In this document: positions 14,718-20,821 of the stretch, piece by piece
How the letters are laid out: each line of letters begins with the position of its first letter
Numbering within the stretch: the stretch's first letter is position 1
From: a virus
DNA: 20,821 nt
Strand: one strand, 5' to 3'
IMG/VR virus record: IMGVR_UViG_3300045778_000051
Span: 1 to 20,821 of that record
Position numbers and translations under genes: made by a program
Notes under the pieces: model-generated
Told to the model about the DNA's origin: nothing
Databases searched by the model: none
The model's input: only the letters and a program-made list of their open reading frames with translations

Positions 14718-15520
14718 GTACGGCATCTACAATAATTTCAGATCGCATTTCTATCCTTAAAGCGGAGATGGAAGCTCTCAAGAAAGAGCGCAAGGAACAG
14801 GATCGTGCGTTGAAGGCGTCTAATCGGTGGGTGAATGTCAAGAAGCGTGTACCCGCGCAGGACGCTCAAAAGGTAATTGCTTGGCATGACGGTAGGATGG
14901 AATGTTGCTGGTTTCAAAATGGAAAGTGGTTTGTATACAACGGAACGTATTTCCTAGAGAACAAGGACGTAATCGAAGATGTGAGTCACTGGTGCGGTAT
15001 AGATTGGATGACTTCAAGAGATTATCCTATGCGCGGACCAGGATTCAAAAACGCTATCCTCTATATATGGATGAGGATTTCCAATCGAGCGTCGGATATG
15101 GCGTATGATCTGAGGCCGAAGTCTTGGAGTCGAGGGGCGGCGCAACTGGGTAGGAAACCTGTTTTTTATCGTGACTCTTCTGGAAAAGTAATGAGCGGGA
15201 TGCCTGAGAATTGTCCTGCGCCGAGAGGATACGAGAAAATCGTTTGCAATAATGTTCACGAGGCTGAGAGGTACTCGGAACTTCAGAGGCGTCAGGAGAG
15301 GGTCGATCATAATCGTCAACAGGCCGAGCGTGGTGCGATTGAAAATGAGTTTGCAAGCGAGATCAGATCAGAGATGAGGACGAAATACGCAAACGCTAGG
15401 AATCCAATCAATCGGGAGTTCATGCGAAGGGCATTGGAAAACAACGCGAACAGGAAAGACCCTACCGCGTTTGAGCGGGAATCGTACCTTCACGCGGAAG
15501 CCTTTGAACAAGGACGGTAG
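14714..15520 (+). CDS. DUF551-like domain with charged C-terminal region
   Basis: A 268-residue protein overlapping the previous stop by ATGA, with GGAGG upstream. Residues 1-35 are coiled-coil-like. Residues about 38-95 resemble the DUF551 pattern: WVNVKKRVPAQ, a VIAWHDGRME strand, a W-rich region (FQNGKWFVYNG) and a closing VSHWCGI. The C-terminal third is a long charged region (ERYSELQRRQERVDHNRQQAERG) ending FERESYLHAEAFEQGR. DUF551 is common in phages and has no defined function. The combination with a long basic tail looks like a fusion of a small domain with a helical extension. Confidence 0.68.
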   Translation: MSTASTIISDRISILKAEMEALKKERKEQDRALKASNRWVNVKKRVPAQDAQKVIAWHDGRMECCWFQNGKWFVYNGTYFLENKDVIEDVSHWCGIDWMTSRDYPMRGPGFKNAILYIWMRISNRASDMAYDLRPKSWSRGAAQLGRKPVFYRDSSGKVMSGMPENCPAPRGYEKIVCNNVHEAERYSELQRRQERVDHNRQQAERGAIENEFASEIRSEMRTKYANARNPINREFMRRALENNANRKDPTAFERESYLHAEAFEQGR

Positions 15521-15718
15521 ATGGGAGATGAAATGGATACTGAAGATGTGATGTATGAAATCAAGCAAGTAAGAAACGAAATAGCGAAACTGCGAAAAAA
15601 CATAGACGATCTTTCGTACAAGTTTTATGGACACTCCCATCTAGAAGACGGGGAAGTGCATAGGAACTTCAAAAAGGAAGAGGAGTTTCGCAAGCAGGTA
15701 ATAGAGCTTTTGAGTTGA
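15521..15718 (+). CDS. Small coiled-coil-like protein
   Basis: A 65-residue, heptad-like helical protein (YEIKQVRNEIAKLRKNIDDLSYKF). Two in-frame starts are plausible: ATG 15521 directly after the previous stop with AAGGA six bases upstream, and ATG 15533 with GGGAG five bases upstream. The C-terminus is charged. It is the last gene before the promoter at 15762. Function unknown. Confidence 0.63.
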   Translation: MGDEMDTEDVMYEIKQVRNEIAKLRKNIDDLSYKFYGHSHLEDGEVHRNFKKEEEFRKQVIELLS

Positions 15719-15761
15719 AACGGGATATACAAAAAAACAGTAGACGTTTGACAGATTTTAC

Positions 15762-15789
15762 TTGACAGTGCGCACCAGAGGTGTATACT
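15762..15789 (+). promoter_or_regulatory. Strong sigma-70-type promoter for a leaderless gene
   Basis: TTGACA at 15762-15767, a 16-base spacer and TATACT at 15784-15789 (five of six consensus bases). Six bases separate the -10 box from the ATG at 15796, so transcription probably starts at or next to that A. A second TTGACA at 15748-15753 has no -10 box at proper spacing. Confidence 0.8.
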
Positions 15790-15795
15790 TTTAAT

Positions 15796-15948
15796 ATGCC
15801 ACAGCGATTACAGAAGGTAGTGATCTGGATTTGCAGTAGGTGTGGACACGAATGGAGTAGCGTAAATGGCGACAAGCCACTTCGCTGCGCTGAGTGCAAA
15901 TCACCTTACTGGGACAGACCGCGTAAAACCAAATCCGACACTCGCTAA
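15796..15948 (+). CDS. Small zinc-ribbon protein, probably leaderless
   Basis: A 50-residue reading frame with a clear zinc ribbon: CSRCGHEW at residues 13-20 and CAECKSPYWDRPR at 31-43. The CxxCGHxW...CxxCxSxYWxRPR pattern is common among small bacterial, archaeal and phage zinc-ribbon proteins, so I am confident this is a gene despite its length. There is no SD before the ATG, and the promoter places the likely transcription start at the ATG, implying leaderless translation. A GTG at 15820 is an alternative but its AGAAGG is too close. Nucleic-acid binding or a subunit-bridging role is likely; the exact role is unknown. Confidence 0.85.
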   Translation: MPQRLQKVVIWICSRCGHEWSSVNGDKPLRCAECKSPYWDRPRKTKSDTR

Positions 15949-15971
15949 TTCAAGGCATATTGGAATAACAC

Positions 15972-16622
15972 GTGAAAGCGAAGACGAACAGCAGTGAACA
16001 GCAGATGGTTGTTCAAATCAAGCCTCCAAAGTTTCAAATTGGAGTTTTTCACATCTATGGCGTAGCCCCTCTAGTCATCAACAAGTTCCCACAAAAAGCA
16101 TTGGAAGAGATGGAAGCTCGGCAACGCGCTGGCAGTCAAGCAAAGAAGGGCGCGAAGCGAGAATCCAAGGATTTCGATAGCCTATACGAAGGCGCAAAGC
16201 ATATCAGCCGCGAAGGATGGTGCGGTCTACCTGCGTCTGCTTTTCGCAATGCGATGATCTCGGCTTGCCGCCTTGTAAACTTCAAAATGACACTTGGAAA
16301 GCTAAGTGTTTTTATTGAAGCAGATGGTTTTGACCGCGATGAGGGTACACCTCTTGTTCGTATTGTTGAGGGCGAGCCAAGGCCAGTGAAGATGGCTGTC
16401 CGAAACGCAACAGGCGTATGCGACATTCGTATTCGTCCGATGTGGGATGAATGGAAGGCAGTTCTCCGTATTCGTTTCGACGCTGACATTTTCAGCCTTA
16501 CCGATGTGACGAATCTCCTTATGCGCGTAGGAGAACAGGTAGGACTATGTGAGGGTCGTCCTGATTCCAAGTCTTCTGCTGGTATGGGTTGGGGATTGTT
16601 TAAGATTGAGGAGGCGAAATAA
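15972..16622 (+). CDS. Conserved-looking phage protein of unknown function
   Basis: A 216-residue protein starting at GTG with only a weak GGA-type SD; an in-frame ATG at 16005 is an alternative. Notable stretches are APLVINKFPQKALEEM, EGWCGLPASAFRNAMISACR, VRNATGVCDIRIRPMW and, near the end, GRPDSKSSAGMGWGLFKI. These look strongly constrained. I recall similar sequences as hypothetical proteins in unrelated tailed phages but cannot attach a function. It overlaps the next gene by TAATG, so the two are probably made together. The region may be a compact alpha/beta domain. Confidence 0.8.
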   Translation: MKAKTNSSEQQMVVQIKPPKFQIGVFHIYGVAPLVINKFPQKALEEMEARQRAGSQAKKGAKRESKDFDSLYEGAKHISREGWCGLPASAFRNAMISACRLVNFKMTLGKLSVFIEADGFDRDEGTPLVRIVEGEPRPVKMAVRNATGVCDIRIRPMWDEWKAVLRIRFDADIFSLTDVTNLLMRVGEQVGLCEGRPDSKSSAGMGWGLFKIEEAK

Positions 16623-17056
16623 TGGCAACAGAAGCGATTATTTCAGAACTCCGAACAATCGCTGCGAAGAATGACGGGCTGCTGAAACCAGAAGACGTGG
16701 TGGAATCAGCCCGTCCCATAAATTCTCCGCTGCATACTCGGTTCACATGGGACGATACAGAAGCGGCAAATCAGTATCGTCTACAACAAGCGAGACAATT
16801 GATTCGCACAACAATTCAGTACATCGAAGTGGATGGGAAAGATCAATCATTTCGTGTATTTTGTAGCCTTACTCCAGATCGTGAAAATGATGGTGGAGGG
16901 TACAGAGAAACCGTTGCAGTTCTTTCCAATCGGCAGTACAAGGCACAACTTTTATCAGACGCGCAGGAGGATATGCGTCGTTTTGAGGAAAGATATTCAC
17001 GGTTGAAAGAGTTGTCGTTGGTAATCAAGGAAATTCGTAAAGCTCTGGCTGAGTAA
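16622..17056 (+). CDS. Unknown partner of the preceding gene
   Basis: A 144-residue protein whose ATG overlaps the previous stop (TAATG) with GAGGCGA upstream. Motif-like stretches are LLKPEDVVESARPINSPLHTRFTWDDTEAANQYRLQQARQLIR in the N-terminal half (positions about 20-62), a strand pair ending SLTPDRENDGGGYRE, and a C-terminal coiled-coil-like helix. This layout is familiar from phage genomes, usually next to the type of gene upstream here (from memory, unverified). The GG-periodic noncoding tract begins immediately downstream. Function unknown. Confidence 0.8.
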   Translation: MATEAIISELRTIAAKNDGLLKPEDVVESARPINSPLHTRFTWDDTEAANQYRLQQARQLIRTTIQYIEVDGKDQSFRVFCSLTPDRENDGGGYRETVAVLSNRQYKAQLLSDAQEDMRRFEERYSRLKELSLVIKEIRKALAE

Positions 17057-17063
17057 GCGAGAG

Positions 17064-17341
17064 AGTAGGTTCTGGTGCGGCAGGTATGGTTGGAATGGGC
17101 GGTTGTGTTGAGTATGGCTGTGTTTGGAATCGCAGGTACGGTCAGGCTCGCATTGGAGTGGCGAGGCGGGGAAACGCAGGTAAGGAGTGACGAGGAACGC
17201 AAAGGTTTGTCTAGGACATGAACGGCAGGTCGCGTTAGTTTAGGATGGACAGTTGTGGAACGATGAGGACGGTAGGTTCGGGCACGGTGTAGTAACGCAG
17301 GCGTGGCATGGCGGGGCGTCGAGGGGATAGTTTTGGATGGG
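17064..17341 (+). repeat. G-rich noncoding tract with GG at 5- or 10-base intervals
   Basis: Within the 415-base gap between 17057 and 17471, this 278-base tract holds more than forty GG doublets and not a single CC on the + strand. Spacing is locally exact: GG at 17135, 17140, 17145, 17155, 17160 and 17165; at 17184, 17194, 17204, 17214 and 17224; and at 17300, 17305 and 17310, with phase shifts between runs. The bases between GGs vary, so it is a patterned rather than a tandem repeat. It ends abruptly before a CC and the terminator. It lies in the 3' untranslated part of the 15796-17056 unit. No reading frame of credible composition covers it. Confidence 0.8.
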
Positions 17342-17390
17342 TCCGTCAATGAGTGTAAACGAAAGGTGCTAATGATTTAAGACCAAAGGG

Positions 17391-17421
17391 CGGCGGTCTT
17401 CGGATCGCCGTTTATTTTTTT
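17391..17421 (+). terminator. Rho-independent terminator with UUCG tetraloop
   Basis: CGGCGGTC (17391-17398) pairs with GATCGCCG (17403-17410), one wobble pair, closed by a TTCG loop and followed by TTTATTTTTTT (17411-17421). It ends the unit that contains the zinc ribbon, the two unknown genes and the GG-periodic tract. Confidence 0.92.
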
Positions 17422-17422
17422 C

Positions 17423-17451
17423 TTGACATACGAATGTTTTTCCTTTACGAT
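17423..17451 (+). promoter_or_regulatory. Promoter for the portal gene
   Basis: TTGACA at 17423-17428, a 17-base spacer and TACGAT at 17446-17451. It lies immediately after the terminator, so the portal unit is transcribed independently of what precedes it. The predicted start near 17458 gives a short leader of about 14 bases before the ATG at 17472. Confidence 0.72.
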
Positions 17452-17471
17452 TCGTTTAGCCGTATCTAAGG

Positions 17472-19616
17472 ATGCGACACGTACCGGGAGGAAAGCGATG
17501 CGGTGTGCCTTCTAAACTTGAAACCGTAAGGTGGCAGGTGCCTAACTGGGAGGCATCTGCGAGTGAAAAGATCGGCTGGATTGAAGAGTGTATTTCAGAA
17601 GGTGAGGGTTATCTATCTGGCTCCTCGGCTTATAGGAATCTCAACAGAAATCTGCGTGTGTTTGATGGAGTTTTTAACGATAAAACAAAAAGTACGCTAG
17701 TCACAAATCAGTTAAAATACAACATTCGGAAATTCTGCGAAACCCTTGCGGAAGTACGTGAAATTGCGGGGTTTAGCTCAGACGTACCTGCCTATAAAGC
17801 AATGGCAGAGATGCTTACAAAGGTAAGCAAATGTGTTTATTTAGAGTCAGATTTTCCCTACCAAATCCTAAAAGTTTTGCAGTACGCAACAGTTTGCGGC
17901 ATTGGATATTTATGGCCTAAAGTTCGTCCGACAGAGTACGGATTTGGACCAAGAGAAATGACATTTGATGCGCTAGGGCTATTAGATGTAGTTCCAGTCC
18001 AGATACCTGCTTGGTCAAACGATATTCAAGATTGTTATGCTTGCACGGTTTATGATTATATGCCCATTGCAGAGGCGAGTGCGAAATTTCCTCTATTCCA
18101 AGGCCAACTTCAAACAGTTGGAAGAAATAATTACAAAACTTTAATTCAGGCACAGCGGCAGGATTTTGCTGCTACGTTTCGTTATGGAATGGTTGGGGAT
18201 GTACAGAGCCGGAGTTTTGGAAACCTGTACACAGAGATAAGATACACATTTATTAGAGACATACGGATCAACACTACGGGAAAAGAGATGCAGATGGGTG
18301 ATCCGGGAACGTCCTGGTTCTATAAAGTCCCGTCTATGGGACAGCCTATTTTTGGAGGGATGAGGGATGGAAAACCATACAGTCGTCCAGCGATGCCTGA
18401 AGATTGTAGAATCTACCCTAACCTACGGCTCATCATTACGTCTTCAGGACTGGACAGGCCGATGTATGACGGTACTTCCTTCGATTGGGACTCCAAAATA
18501 CCAGTCATTCAGTATACAGTGGATGATTGGGCATGGGAACCGCTAGGACGGTCATTAGTAGGGGATGTCGCGTCAATTGAGAACACGATTAGGAAGCACG
18601 AAAGGCTGATGGATCAGGTTCTTACGGCAGGAATGAATCCTCCAATGGGGTATGATTTGGATACCAACGGTGGAGCGAAGATTGAGCATTTTGATATTTT
18701 TGAACCTGATGTAAGGCTAGGACTTGCAGGTGGAGAGCCGACAAAGACATTCCAATCGCTGTTACCTGATTCAGTGAGAGTGACACAAATAAATGAAACG
18801 TACCTTAAATACTTGGGTGATAAAGAGTTAGCTCAGCTTGGATTGAATGATGTTGGGAACCTTTCCAACATGAAAATGAATATCGCCAACGACACAGCAG
18901 ATAAAATGCTGGAATCTATCGGTCCTATCGCTAAGGGAATTGCGATGAGGATAGAAAAAGCCAATAAGCGCGTAGGAGAGAGGATGAAAACTCTTATTCC
19001 TCAATGGTTTGACGCTGCAAGGCTTATTGAATATGTAGGACCGGACAGCATAGCGAAGGAAATGTTTGACTACAATCCTGACGATATGGTTCCTAGCCAT
19101 CTGCCAGATGAATTATTAAGTGGTCAATTCCCTACAACGAAGTCGATGTACGACCGTCTGACCAGAGCGAAGTTTTTTGCGAACAAACTTCGTCTTGTCA
19201 CTGTTCCGAATACGCTACTCAGGATCACGGCTATGCAGCGTCAGATGATGATGCTGCAATTAAAGCGCAGCGGAGCGCCTTTAAGTTGGTCTACTGTGAT
19301 GAAAACAATCGACATAGCGAACTGGGGAGATTCACCGGGATCGACTGAAAAGGAAAAATACTTCAACGAGGAAACAGAATTGCAGGTCATGGCGATTATT
19401 GCTAAGGCTAAGGCTTTCATGAAGTTGAAGGAAATGGGGATTGATCCGTCTGTATTGGAAGGTGGAGAACAGGGTGGTAAGGGCGGTAAAGGAGGCGGCA
19501 AAGGACCAGCAGGACAGCACGCGGGGGGACGGCCACCTTCGGGGCAGGCGTCACCAAAATTGGCCTCCAAAGGGGGAGCAGGTGGAACACCCAGGACGGT
19601 CGTAAAAGAATCATAG
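17472..19616 (+). CDS. Portal protein
   Basis: A protein of up to 714 residues. It has a portal-like alpha/beta core and a central stretch typical of portal proteins: PLGRSLVGDVASIENTIRKH followed by DQVLTAGMNPPMGYD. A long helical region after about 430 contains ELAQLGLNDVGNLSNMKMNIANDTADKML. The extreme C-terminus (about 650-714) is a Gly/Lys-rich disordered tail. It would form the ring through which DNA enters the head. The start is ambiguous: ATG 17472 follows CTAAGG with no spacing, and GTG 17505 is 13 bases after GGGAGG; that SD instead fits an out-of-frame ATG at 17498. The family (podovirus-like versus other) is uncertain. Confidence 0.8.
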   Translation: MRHVPGGKRCGVPSKLETVRWQVPNWEASASEKIGWIEECISEGEGYLSGSSAYRNLNRNLRVFDGVFNDKTKSTLVTNQLKYNIRKFCETLAEVREIAGFSSDVPAYKAMAEMLTKVSKCVYLESDFPYQILKVLQYATVCGIGYLWPKVRPTEYGFGPREMTFDALGLLDVVPVQIPAWSNDIQDCYACTVYDYMPIAEASAKFPLFQGQLQTVGRNNYKTLIQAQRQDFAATFRYGMVGDVQSRSFGNLYTEIRYTFIRDIRINTTGKEMQMGDPGTSWFYKVPSMGQPIFGGMRDGKPYSRPAMPEDCRIYPNLRLIITSSGLDRPMYDGTSFDWDSKIPVIQYTVDDWAWEPLGRSLVGDVASIENTIRKHERLMDQVLTAGMNPPMGYDLDTNGGAKIEHFDIFEPDVRLGLAGGEPTKTFQSLLPDSVRVTQINETYLKYLGDKELAQLGLNDVGNLSNMKMNIANDTADKMLESIGPIAKGIAMRIEKANKRVGERMKTLIPQWFDAARLIEYVGPDSIAKEMFDYNPDDMVPSHLPDELLSGQFPTTKSMYDRLTRAKFFANKLRLVTVPNTLLRITAMQRQMMMLQLKRSGAPLSWSTVMKTIDIANWGDSPGSTEKEKYFNEETELQVMAIIAKAKAFMKLKEMGIDPSVLEGGEQGGKGGKGGGKGPAGQHAGGRPPSGQASPKLASKGGAGGTPRTVVKES

Positions 19617-19639
19617 CTTGTGAAAAGGAGATAATAATA

Positions 19640-19879
19640 ATGGGTATCAAAATCAAAATTCAACGTGACGTGCTGAGAACAGAAGCAACAATCGAACTTC
19701 CAGCTCAGGTTGCGGAAGTAGACGAACTGTTGAGAGCGACCAATACTGACGGTAAGCTCATTGTTTTATATAACAAAGGGTATATCCAAGGGATCAACAT
19801 TGAGCAAAATGAAAAAATACCTGAGACTAAAACCAGTCAAATACGGACAATTCTTAAACTTGGAGACAAAGAACTTTAG
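19640..19879 (+). CDS. Small unknown protein after portal
   Basis: A 79-residue protein with AAAAGGAG about ten bases before the ATG. It has a beta-strand-rich N-terminus (IKIKIQRDVLRTEATIELP), then a helix VAEVDELLRAT and a closing strand. It is transcribed with the portal gene and converges on the - strand methyltransferase gene with one base between the two stops, leaving no space for a terminator. Function unknown. Confidence 0.7.
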   Translation: MGIKIKIQRDVLRTEATIELPAQVAEVDELLRATNTDGKLIVLYNKGYIQGINIEQNEKIPETKTSQIRTILKLGDKEL

Positions 19880-19880
19880 T

Positions 19881-20549
19881 CTAACCGAAATCGAATACTT
19901 CTTGGGAAAGACGTTTAGCTGCGAGTTCTGCATAATCTTCGCGGATTTCTATACCGATTGCTTTTCGTCCTAGTTTCTTGGCTGCTACCAGTGTCGTACC
20001 ACTTCCACAAAACGGATCGAGGATTGTTTGCCCCTCTCCGCTTGCGACTGAAACTAGCCGTAGCATAACGGAGAGGGGTTTTACTGTGGGATGTCCCATC
20101 CATCCGTTTTGCTCTGCTGGACAAACAATGTATCTGCTACGTGATTCGTATCCTCCAAAAAGACAACTTGAATCCTCGAAAGAATGGACGATATACTCTG
20201 TGTCGGGAAGGTAGTTCGCGTTGACCAGAGGCGTAGGATTCGGTTTATTCCACGTCAAGAGCATCCATCGCCTTTGAGATGCAAGGGAAAGAATTTCCAA
20301 GAGTTGTTGTTTGGCACAGAATACCATCCAATTCTTGAATGGCGCTAGGATACTCGTATCGAACCCGTCGTCAAGCTCACCATCTATAGAGGATAGGTAT
20401 TCTCGTTTAGCTCCTATTCCCCCCCCAGACGCGACCAGCTTGTACGGTGGGTCTGTCAGTAGCAGGTCGCACTTGGGAAGAGTCGGTAGGACTTCTTTGC
20501 AATCACAGTTCCAGATTGTTATTCCGTTATGAGAATAATACGGTTTCAT
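19881..20549 (-). CDS. DNA methyltransferase (N6-adenine or N4-cytosine type)
   Basis: A 222-residue methyltransferase on the - strand, the only such gene in the window. DPPY at 33-36 is the catalytic motif and DPFCGSGTT at 178-186 the AdoMet-binding motif, in beta-class order; HPTVKP at 153-158 is also typical. It transfers a methyl group from S-adenosylmethionine to an adenine or cytosine amino group. ATG 20549 is preferred because GGGAGA lies five bases upstream; a GTG four codons earlier is not needed. Codons 42-44 contain eight consecutive G, a possible slippage tract. It has its own promoter and converges with the portal-linked gene. DPPY favours adenine but does not prove it. Likely a protective orphan methylase. 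Confidence 0.93.
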   Translation of the reverse strand: MKPYYSHNGITIWNCDCKEVLPTLPKCDLLLTDPPYKLVASGGGIGAKREYLSSIDGELDDGFDTSILAPFKNWMVFCAKQQLLEILSLASQRRWMLLTWNKPNPTPLVNANYLPDTEYIVHSFEDSSCLFGGYESRSRYIVCPAEQNGWMGHPTVKPLSVMLRLVSVASGEGQTILDPFCGSGTTLVAAKKLGRKAIGIEIREDYAELAAKRLSQEVFDFG

Positions 20550-20564
20550 TGTTTCTCCCACTTG

Positions 20565-20593
20565 ATTATATTCCTGCGCTTAAAGGATTTCAA
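20565..20593 (-). promoter_or_regulatory. Promoter for the - strand methyltransferase
   Basis: On the - strand, TTGAAA (20593-20588), a 17-base spacer and a perfect TATAAT (20570-20565). The predicted transcription start falls near 20558, leaving roughly ten bases including GGGAGA before the ATG at 20549. It is divergent from the promoter at 20653. Confidence 0.8.
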
Positions 20594-20652
20594 CTTAAAA
20601 AGTGGCGAAGAAAAGATTTTTGAAGAAAAGTTCGCAGAAACGTAAAAAAGAC

Positions 20653-20681
20653 TTGACAAATGGTCAGATATGCTCTACTTT
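20653..20681 (+). promoter_or_regulatory. Promoter for a short noncoding RNA
   Basis: TTGACA at 20653-20658 in the CTTGACA context, a 17-base spacer and TACTTT at 20676-20681, a weaker -10 box. A TATAAA at 20683 is too far from this -35 but could serve a poorer TGGTCA box at 20661. The region between here and 20565 is AT-rich and carries two divergent promoters. Confidence 0.62.
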
Positions 20682-20687
20682 TTATAA

Positions 20688-20816
20688 AGACGAACAGAAC
20701 AAGACGCTGGAACAAGAGCGTTAAGAACTGAAGTAGTCAAGAAATAGCGCGTGCCCCTTGCCTTGTGGCAAGAACAAGTACCGGCTAGAAGCGAAATCGG
20801 CTTCTGGCCGGTTTTT
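20688..20816 (+). ncRNA. Candidate short noncoding RNA
   Basis: A promoter upstream and a strong terminator at its end bracket a transcript of about 130 bases. It contains no ATG reading frame; a GTG frame from 20751 stays open to the window edge but runs through the terminator and is judged incidental. Visible structure: an ACGCT/AGCGT hairpin (20704-20708 with 20717-20721), a CTTGCC/GGCAAG hairpin with TTGT loop (20757-20762 with 20767-20772), and the terminator stem. Its role is unknown; it may be a regulatory RNA acting on host or phage transcripts, or a leader with attenuation of genes beyond the window. Confidence 0.55.
20781..20816 (+). terminator. Rho-independent terminator at right edge
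   Basis: CCGGCTAGAAGC (20781-20792) pairs with GCTTCTGGCCGG (20800-20811) over twelve base pairs with one G-T wobble, a GAAATCG loop and TTTTT (20812-20816). It acts on + strand transcription; there is no matching tract for the other strand. Confidence 0.88.
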
Positions 20817-20821
20817 CGTGT

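Noticed and set aside
16843-17349. A 168-residue - strand frame across the GG tract
   Set aside because: It runs through the back of a real gene and the patterned tract; its Pro, Thr, His and Arg-rich composition follows from CC spacing, and it has no SD.
19761-19973. A 70-residue + strand frame
   Set aside because: It overlaps the 19640 gene and the end of the - strand methyltransferase, and has no SD.
20751-20821. A GTG-started reading frame open to the window edge
   Set aside because: It passes through a strong terminator stem and T run, and has no SD.
1-20821. tRNA genes, CRISPR arrays, insertion sequences, attachment sites
   Set aside because: Reading for T-loop motifs, spaced direct repeats, terminal inverted repeats and integrase genes found none that could be supported.

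Overview
The window reads as part of a double-stranded DNA tailed bacteriophage or prophage. The evidence is a large terminase subunit, a likely small-terminase-like protein, a portal protein, two DNA methyltransferases, a SNF2-type helicase, and dense small genes joined by ATGA, TAATG and GTGA overlaps. The host cannot be named. Promoters match the bacterial sigma-70 consensus (several share CTTGACA), Shine-Dalgarno (SD) sites are strong GGGAG/GGAGG types, and GTG and TTG starts are used. No integrase, lysogeny repressor of clear identity, tRNA, rRNA, CRISPR array or insertion sequence was found. All genes but one run on the + strand.

Layout. Positions 1-1375 hold the end of an unknown gene, an unknown 314-residue protein and a small Cys/His-rich protein. 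Positions 1431-3793 hold a SNF2-family helicase overlapping a beta-class DNA methyltransferase. Positions 3821-6125 are a tightly overlapped early-type run of small proteins: several zinc-ribbon-like, one winged-helix-like, one with an HELLH metallopeptidase-like motif and one resembling DUF2188. A perfect-spacing promoter at 6129-6157 then opens a unit with an Xre-like DNA-binding protein, an unknown protein and a RyR-domain protein. The gap 7343-7452 contains a compact potential pseudoknotted RNA. Positions 7453-10308 carry accessory genes, including two out-of-frame overlapping genes, the longer resembling a terminase small subunit. The large terminase spans 10378-12462 and is followed by eight small or medium unknown genes up to 15718.

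A strong promoter at 15762-15789 drives a tiny zinc-ribbon gene that appears leaderless, then two genes of a conserved-looking but functionally unknown phage pair. These are followed by a 280-base noncoding tract with more than forty GG doublets, no CC, and locally exact 5- or 10-base spacing. A textbook terminator (17391-17421) closes that unit, and a promoter (17423-17451) starts the portal gene and a small downstream gene. A second methyltransferase lies on the - strand with its own promoter. Divergent to it, a + strand promoter and a strong terminator bracket an apparent 130-base noncoding RNA at the right edge.

The most unusual items are the GG-periodic tract, the pseudoknotted element at 7346-7423, the short RNA at the right edge, the overlapping gene pair at 9111-10062, and the recurrent placement of promoters at or within about 15 bases of start codons.
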